Shown piece by piece: positions 1 to 4,460 of a stretch of 9,200 nt of DNA. The stretch is from JANNHP01 sp031404455. Its GTDB lineage: Bacteria > Planctomycetota > JAJSAM01 > JAJVHW01. A program made the translations under genes and the position numbers. A model generated the notes under the pieces. It was not told where the DNA came from and ran no database searches. It saw only the letters and a program-made list of their open reading frames with translations. How positions within the stretch are numbered: the stretch's first letter is position 1; every line of letters begins with the position of its first letter. Where the stretch lies: NCBI GenBank assembly GCA_031404455.1, contig JANNHP010000175.1, positions 1-9,200 of the forward strand, in the 5' to 3' direction.

Positions 1-566
1 GTGTCGAAGCCCTTCGACGCCTGCGCGAACGACACCGCGAGCATCAGCGCGTCGGCGAGCTTCGTGGGCAGGTCGCGCGCGGAAAGTCCGTCGAGGACCG
101 TCCCCAAGCGCGACTTGTCGCCGGTGAACGCGGCGACGACCTCGGCGCGGACGTCGAAGCCGACGATCATCATCTCGTCGGCCGCGGAGAGACCGTTCGC
201 CTGGTCGCGCGCGAGTTCCTTCGCCACGTCGAAGCGCGAGCGGCCGTCCTCGTCGGCCGCCTGCATGCTCGCGCTGCGGTCGATGAGCACGATCACGTGG
301 CGGGGGACGTCCCCGAGATTCAGATCGAGACTGGCGCCCGCGGCGGCGAGCGCGAAGAGCACGATCGCCGCCGCCTGGAGCAGCAGGAGGATCGTGGCGC
401 GCAGGCGCTGGAAGAGCGACGACGCGCGCAGGTCCTCGACGGCGCGGGCCCAGAGGAAGTTGGTCGGGACTTTCACCTCGACGCGCTTCTGCTTCAGGAG
501 GTAGAGCAGGACGAGCGGCACGAGTGCGCCGAGCGCCGCCATCCCGAGCGGGAAGAGGAGGTTCAC
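1..566 (-). CDS. BatA-like VWA membrane protein, 5' part (cut by window edge)
   Basis: The first 188 residues of a minus-strand protein are present; the rest lies beyond position 1. Residues 5-24 form a hydrophobic segment, followed by a basic stretch (KQKRVEVKVPTNFLW) typical of the N-terminal domain of BatA/aerotolerance-type proteins. A second membrane segment covers about 58-78, and a VWA domain starts near residue 90. The metal-binding (MIDAS) motif DRSAS is intact at 96-100, and Thr168 in LPTKLADAL fits the later MIDAS threonine. The topology is membrane anchored; the side on which the VWA domain faces cannot be read here. The start is GTG at 566, overlapping the DUF58 stop codon by four bases (GTGA, 563-566), with a purine-rich GGAAGGGG upstream. 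It is probably translationally coupled to the DUF58 gene. A metal-dependent protein-interaction role with the MoxR ATPase is known for the family in general and inferred here. Confidence 0.9.
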   Translation of the reverse strand, partial: MNLLFPLGMAALGALVPLVLLYLLKQKRVEVKVPTNFLWARAVEDLRASSLFQRLRATILLLLQAAAIVLFALAAAGASLDLNLGDVPRHVIVLIDRSASMQAADEDGRSRFDVAKELARDQANGLSAADEMMIVGFDVRAEVVAAFTGDKSRLGTVLDGLSARDLPTKLADALMLAVSFAQASKGFD

Positions 567-1438
567 CTGAGCAGCCCCTTCCGGCGGAGGCTCTCGAGCA
601 CGAGCGATTCGAACGGCGCGGACGTGACGGACGTCAGCAGCGTCATCTGCCGGGAGCGGCAGAACTCGTCGAGGCGGTGGTCGTACGCGCTGCGTGCTTC
701 GCGGTAGAGGCGCAACAGTTTCGGCGTGACGGTCACGTCCACGCCGCCGCCCGTCTCGGAGTCGACGAGTCGCAGATCGCCCTCGACCTCCGGCGTCTCC
801 TCCTCCGGCGTCAGCACGCGCACGCAGTGGACCTCGACGCCGCCGCGCGCGAGCGGGCGGAGATGCTCCCACGCGCCGTCCTTGTGCAGGAAATCGCTCG
901 CCACGACGACGATCCCGCGCGGTCGGCGCGTGCCGGCCCAGCGACGGAGCGGCTCGCCGAGTCCCGTCTCGCCGCCGACGGGCGCCGCGTCGAGGACGTC
1001 GAAGAGTCGCGCGGCGCTGCGCGCGGATCGCAGGTCGCGGACGTCGATCTCGCCGCCCTCGCCGGGCGACCAGAGGACGACTCGGTTCATGCCGAGGAGC
1101 GCCACGTAGCCGAGCGCCGCGAGCACGCGCTTCGCGTAGAGCGCCTTCGTCGGGTCGCCGAAGTCCATCGAGGCGCTGCGGTCGAGCACGAGGTGGACGG
1201 CGAGGTCCTCTTCGTCGTGGAAGAGCTTCGTCACGAGCCGGTCGAGGCGCGCGTACATGTTCCAGTCGAGGAAGCGTACGTCGTCGCCGATCGCGTACGG
1301 GCGGTGGTCCGCGAACTCCACCGACGACCCGCGCCGCGTGGACCGCCGCTCGCCGCGGAACCGCCCGCGCCGGATGCGCCGGGAGACGATCTCGAGCGCG
1401 CCGAGCCGCGCGATGAAGTCCTTGGTCAGGAGGGGCAT
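563..1438 (-). CDS. DUF58 family protein (VWA-like), MoxR partner
   Basis: This complete 291-aa protein is soluble in appearance, with no membrane segment. The DUF58 signature is well preserved: Glu41 and Phe42, Arg46, Tyr48, GDD at 51-53, Arg55 and Asp-Trp at 58-59, with the Ala-Arg of MYAR at 63-64. It is followed by a VWA-type MIDAS motif DRSAS at 86-90. The strand ending VVVASDF (177-183) supplies a plausible second metal-side Asp, and the C-terminus LESLRRKGLLR matches the usual end of the family. DUF58 genes are characteristically found next to moxR and VWA genes, as here; the molecular function is unknown, although a MoxR substrate or adaptor role is commonly assumed. The ATG at 1438 gives the expected family N-terminus (LLTKDFIARL), although no good Shine-Dalgarno sequence precedes it. 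The gene follows moxR after a 160-bp gap holding a large inverted repeat, and overlaps the BatA-like gene by four bases. Confidence 0.93.
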   Translation of the reverse strand: MPLLTKDFIARLGALEIVSRRIRRGRFRGERRSTRRGSSVEFADHRPYAIGDDVRFLDWNMYARLDRLVTKLFHDEEDLAVHLVLDRSASMDFGDPTKALYAKRVLAALGYVALLGMNRVVLWSPGEGGEIDVRDLRSARSAARLFDVLDAAPVGGETGLGEPLRRWAGTRRPRGIVVVASDFLHKDGAWEHLRPLARGGVEVHCVRVLTPEEETPEVEGDLRLVDSETGGGVDVTVTPKLLRLYREARSAYDHRLDEFCRSRQMTLLTSVTSAPFESLVLESLRRKGLLR

Positions 1439-1473
1439 GCGACGACCCGTCTGCGCTGCCGATCCACACCGCT

Positions 1474-1577
1474 TCTCGGTAGGGGCGGACCCCCGTGTCC
1501 GCCCGGCGCGGCACCTGGATCGGTGGCCGTTCCGGGATCAGACGTGGGGCGGACACAGGGGTCCGCCCCTACCGAGA
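1474..1577. repeat. Long inverted repeat, REP/MITE-like, copy 1
   Basis: Two 31-base arms (1474-1504 and 1547-1577) are reverse complements with a single mismatch, separated by 42 bases. The arm begins TCTCGGTAGGGGCGGAC. The left arm is identical over all 31 bases to that of the second copy at 9059-9089, while the spacers differ, as expected of a dispersed element rather than a gene-specific terminator. It lies between moxR and the DUF58 gene. On a minus-strand transcript it would fold into a very stable stem, so it could act as a processing or attenuation point inside the operon. No transposase is present. Spurious translations through it read GADPxVRP and GGHGGPP, peptides I recall from misannotated hypothetical proteins in several phyla. 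Confidence 0.85.
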
Positions 1578-1598
1578 CGTTGAACCGCGCGATGCGTT

Positions 1599-2618
1599 TC
1601 ACGCCTTCGTCAGGAGATCCGACTGAGGCGTCGCCTTCACGACGTCCGCGACGAGGGCGTCGCCGTCCACGTTGTCGGCCTCCGCCTCGAAGTTGCGGAT
1701 GAGGCGGTGACGCAGCACGGCGGGGGCTTCGAGGGCGACGTCGCGGAACGACACGTTGAAGCGGCCGTCGAGGAGCGCTCTCACCTTTCCGAGGAGGATG
1801 AGCCCCTGCGCACCGCGCGGGGAGCTCCCGAAGCGCACGTACTTCCCGATCGAGGGCGGCGCCGACGGATCGCCGGGGTGCGTCGCCATGACGAGGCGCG
1901 TCGCGAAGTCGGCGACGTGCGGGGCGACGGCGACGTCGCGGACGAAGAGACGCCACGCCATGACCTCGGAGGCGTCCATCACCTTCGCCGCAGTCGGCTG
2001 CACGGCGCGCGTCGTCCGCGCGATGACCTCGTTCGTCTCCTCGCGGGTCGTGTACGAAACGAGGACCTTCACGAGGAAACGGTCGAGCTGCGCCTCGGGC
2101 AGGGGGTACGTGCCCTCCATGTCGATCGGGTTCTGCGTGGCGATGACGAGGAAGGGCTCGGGCACGCGGTACGTCTCGCCGCCGACCGTGACGCTGTGCT
2201 CCTGCATCGCTTCGAGGAGGGCACTCTGCGTCTTCGGCGTCGCGCGGTTCACTTCGTCGGCGAGCACGATGTTCGCGAAGATCGGGCCCTTCTGGAAGAC
2301 GAGCGACCGCGCGCCGCCGTGGTCCGTCACGATCATGGTGCCGACGACGTCCGCGGGCATGAGGTCCGGCGTGAACTGGATGCGCGCAAACGAGAGCTCC
2401 ATCGCGTCCGCGAGCGTGCGGACGAGCATCGTCTTGCCGAGGCCGGGCACGCCTTCGAGCAGCACGTTGCCGCCGGAGAAGAACGCGCGGAGCACCGTCT
2501 CGACGACCTCGCGCTGTCCGACGATCACCTTGGCGAGCTCCGCGCGAACGGCCTCGTAGCGGGCGCGGAACATCTCCGCGCGCTCGCGCGCGTCCTGCGG
2601 CATCTGGAAGGGGCTCAC
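1599..2618 (-). CDS. MoxR-family AAA+ ATPase
   Basis: This 339-aa AAA+ protein has the full motif set: Walker A GVPGLGKT (56-63), Walker B IVLADEVN (117-124, Asp121/Glu122), sensor 1 TQNP (161-164), the LDRF motif near a likely arginine finger (178-181) and sensor 2 SPRGAQ (266-271). The length and the QKGPIFANI segment (109-117) are typical of MoxR. MoxR ATPases use ATP hydrolysis in the cytoplasm to remodel or activate VWA-containing partners; the adjacent DUF58 and BatA-like proteins are the obvious candidates, and the long VWA protein may be another. I chose GTG at 2618 because GGAGGAG sits five bases upstream (2624-2630) and the N-terminus then matches the family. An in-frame extension to 2720 would run antisense through the protease signal peptide and is unlikely. 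The protease gene separates it from its probable former operon neighbour. Confidence 0.96.
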   Translation of the reverse strand: MSPFQMPQDARERAEMFRARYEAVRAELAKVIVGQREVVETVLRAFFSGGNVLLEGVPGLGKTMLVRTLADAMELSFARIQFTPDLMPADVVGTMIVTDHGGARSLVFQKGPIFANIVLADEVNRATPKTQSALLEAMQEHSVTVGGETYRVPEPFLVIATQNPIDMEGTYPLPEAQLDRFLVKVLVSYTTREETNEVIARTTRAVQPTAAKVMDASEVMAWRLFVRDVAVAPHVADFATRLVMATHPGDPSAPPSIGKYVRFGSSPRGAQGLILLGKVRALLDGRFNVSFRDVALEAPAVLRHRLIRNFEAEADNVDGDALVADVVKATPQSDLLTKA

Positions 2619-2630
2619 TGGTTCTCCTCC
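2617..2630. repeat. 14-bp direct repeat, left copy (moxR ribosome binding site and start)
   Basis: The plus strand reads ACTGGTTCTCCTCC, identical to 4459-4472. On the minus strand this copy contains the moxR Shine-Dalgarno GGAGGAG (2624-2630) and most of the GTG start codon (2616-2618). The two copies bracket the protease gene and its short flanks. I interpret the pair as a duplication made when the protease segment was inserted. Confidence 0.8.
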
Positions 2631-2649
2631 GGTACCCGACTGCCGGGGC

Positions 2650-2657
2650 ACTATAGA
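2650..2657. promoter_or_regulatory. Possible face-to-face -10 boxes sharing palindromic CTATAG
   Basis: The 62-bp gap between the divergent moxR and protease starts contains an AT-richer pocket with the palindrome CTATAG (2651-2656). On the plus strand TATAGA (2652-2657) could be the -10 box of the protease, giving a leader of about 17 bases. On the minus strand TATAGT (2655-2650) matches TATAAT at five of six positions and could serve moxR. No convincing -35 element is visible at 16-18 bp in either direction, so this is a weak prediction. Confidence 0.3.
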
Positions 2658-2667
2658 CTCACGCAAC

Positions 2668-2672
2668 GGAGG
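2668..2672 (+). promoter_or_regulatory. Ribosome binding site of the protease
   Basis: GGAGG lies eight bases before the ATG at 2681. It decides the start codon: an in-frame GTG at 2672 overlaps this site and has none of its own, so ATG 2681 is preferred. Confidence 0.7.
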
Positions 2673-2680
2673 TGCGGCCC

Positions 2681-4450
2681 ATGGGTTCGAGGGGACGCAG
2701 CGTTCGACGCGTCTGGGCACTCGTGGGAGCGGCGGTCCTATGCGGCGACGGCTTCGCGGCAGCCGATTCGGTCGACGCCGTGACGGCGCCGCCGGCGAAC
2801 GCGGCGACCGCGCCCGTCGTGCTGCCCCTCGTGCCGCCCGCCCGGCACCGCGCGGGCAAGCGGGGCGCGCCGGTCGCGCGCCGCGTCGATCTCCCGTGGC
2901 TCGACCCGGCGCCGCTGCTCGCCGAAGACGCGAAGTCCCGCGCCGACGTCGCGAGGCCGCAGGCCGAGCGGATCGGCGTCGTCCGCGGCTTCCGGAACGT
3001 TCGCGCTCCTCGTCGGCTGCGGCGGGGCATGGACGGCGTCGTCGAGCTTCCGGGCGGCGATCTCGTCTGGACGTGCGAGGTCTCGTCGAAGGGCGCGGTC
3101 GGGCTCCGGCTGCATCTCGCGCGGTGCGCGCTGCCGCCCGACGCCGCGGTCTTCGTCTACGACGCCGCCGAGCCGTCCGAGCAGTACGGACCGTTCACCA
3201 GCGCCGCGACCTCGGCCGACGGCGGACGGTGGATGCCGACGGTGTTCTGCGAGCGCGCGCGGCTCGAACTGCGCGTGCCCGCAGCCTTCGCGGCGATCGG
3301 CCAGGACCTGCGGATCGACGGAGTCCTCCACGACTACGCGGGTGCCCCCGCACCGCCGCCGCAGGGTGGACTGGGCCCGCCGAAGGTCGGGACGTGCCAC
3401 GTCGACGTCCAGTGCGACGCGAACTACGGCATCGGCGTGGCCCGCGGGGTTTGCCGCTTCGACTTCGTCCAGGACGGCACGGGCGGCTACTCGTGCAGCG
3501 GTGCCCTCCTCAACGACAACGACGCGACGACGCTCGTCCCGTGGCTCCTCACGGCGAACCACTGCGTCAGCAGCGAGGCCGTGGCGAACACGGTCGAGTG
3601 CTACTGGGACTACTACGCGCCCACCTGCAGCGGCCTCGCTCCTCAGCCGCAGACGCTCCAGCGCACGTACGGCGCGACGTACGTCGCCGGATCCACGACG
3701 ACCGACGTGACGCTCTTGCGCCTCACGGGCTCGCTGCCGCCGTCGCGGACGTTCCTCGGCTGGACGTCGGTCCGGCCGGTCGTCGGCGAATCGGTCGCCG
3801 GGGTGCACCACCCGGACGCGACGGCGATGCGAGTGTCGAAGGGCCGGCTCACGGTCGTCAGCACGCAGTACCCGACGGGATTCCAGCTCCAGCACCACGA
3901 AGTCGCGTGGACGAGCGGATCGGTCGAGCCGGGATCGTCCGGATCGCCGCTCTTCAACTCGAGCTTCCAGGTCGTCGGACAGCTCTACGGCGGGTGGGCG
4001 TCGTGCACGAACAGCGTGGATCCGAGCTGGTACGGGAGCTTCGATCTCAGCTATCCGTTCCTGAAGCCGTACCTCTGGGACGTCACGGGCGCCGATCCCG
4101 TGCCGGGCGACGGTTCCGTCGGCGGCGGCACCGGCGGCGGCGAGCCGCCGGAGTTCTTCCTCGGGTTCTGGCAGAAGGCCCGGCTCGCCGACGGGGCGTC
4201 GCGCTCGTGGCGGCTGGACGTGCTGCGGCCGAGGTACGACCCGGGCAGGACGCTCAAGCTGAAGGTCGATGTCAAGGGACGCCCTGGGGCGTGGGCGCGG
4301 ATCGTCGATCCGATGGGCGACGAGACCATCCACGCCAAGGGCCGGAGCCACGTCACGACGATCCGTTCCGGGTACTGGCAGCTCGAGCTCCACGCCGCCG
4401 AGGGCGACCCGGAGAAGGTCCTGAAGGTCCGCGTGACGAAGAACTGGTAG
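2681..4450 (+). CDS. Secreted trypsin-fold serine protease, lysyl-endopeptidase type (S1), with C-terminal accessory domain
   Basis: A 589-aa exported protein. Residues 1-30 form a Sec signal peptide (basic RGRSVRR, then a hydrophobic core ending AAADS). A beta-rich pro-region covers about 115-222. The catalytic domain (about 236-470) has His294 in LTANHC, Asp342 in TTDVTLL and Ser420 in EPGSSGSP. Surrounding patches (CHVDVQC, YWDYYAPTC, VHHPD, VVGQLYGG) resemble Achromobacter protease I, a lysine-specific S1 endopeptidase, as I recall its sequence. Asp447 (NSVDPSWYG) may correspond to the Lys-selecting Asp. Eight cysteines in this domain could form disulfides outside the cytoplasm. A Gly-rich linker (about 476-490) leads to a C-terminal domain of about 100 residues that I do not recognise, possibly for binding or retention. 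It lies opposite to the genes on both sides, is flanked by 14-bp direct repeats and ends six bases from the convergent VWA gene. A link to the MoxR cluster is not required. Confidence 0.9.
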   Translation: MGSRGRSVRRVWALVGAAVLCGDGFAAADSVDAVTAPPANAATAPVVLPLVPPARHRAGKRGAPVARRVDLPWLDPAPLLAEDAKSRADVARPQAERIGVVRGFRNVRAPRRLRRGMDGVVELPGGDLVWTCEVSSKGAVGLRLHLARCALPPDAAVFVYDAAEPSEQYGPFTSAATSADGGRWMPTVFCERARLELRVPAAFAAIGQDLRIDGVLHDYAGAPAPPPQGGLGPPKVGTCHVDVQCDANYGIGVARGVCRFDFVQDGTGGYSCSGALLNDNDATTLVPWLLTANHCVSSEAVANTVECYWDYYAPTCSGLAPQPQTLQRTYGATYVAGSTTTDVTLLRLTGSLPPSRTFLGWTSVRPVVGESVAGVHHPDATAMRVSKGRLTVVSTQYPTGFQLQHHEVAWTSGSVEPGSSGSPLFNSSFQVVGQLYGGWASCTNSVDPSWYGSFDLSYPFLKPYLWDVTGADPVPGDGSVGGGTGGGEPPEFFLGFWQKARLADGASRSWRLDVLRPRYDPGRTLKLKVDVKGRPGAWARIVDPMGDETIHAKGRSHVTTIRSGYWQLELHAAEGDPEKVLKVRVTKNW

Positions 4451-4460
4451 CGCCCGCTAC
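4447..4460. terminator. Small hairpin spanning both convergent stop codons
   Basis: GTAGC (4447-4451) and GCTAC (4456-4460) pair around a four-base loop; the protease TAG and the VWA-gene TAG both lie in the stem. The genes converge with only six bases between stop codons. The stem is short and no T-run follows on either strand, so any terminator activity would be weak. The symmetry may simply come from two TAG codons facing each other. Confidence 0.25.

Noticed and set aside
1474..1577. Simple intrinsic terminator after moxR
   Set aside because: The stem is far longer than usual, no T-run follows, and the same sequence recurs at 9059-9151, so a dispersed repeat is the better description.
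2619..2720. N-terminal extension of MoxR to an ATG at 2720
   Set aside because: It would overlap the protease start and signal peptide on the other strand, while GTG at 2618 has an ideal Shine-Dalgarno and yields the family N-terminus.
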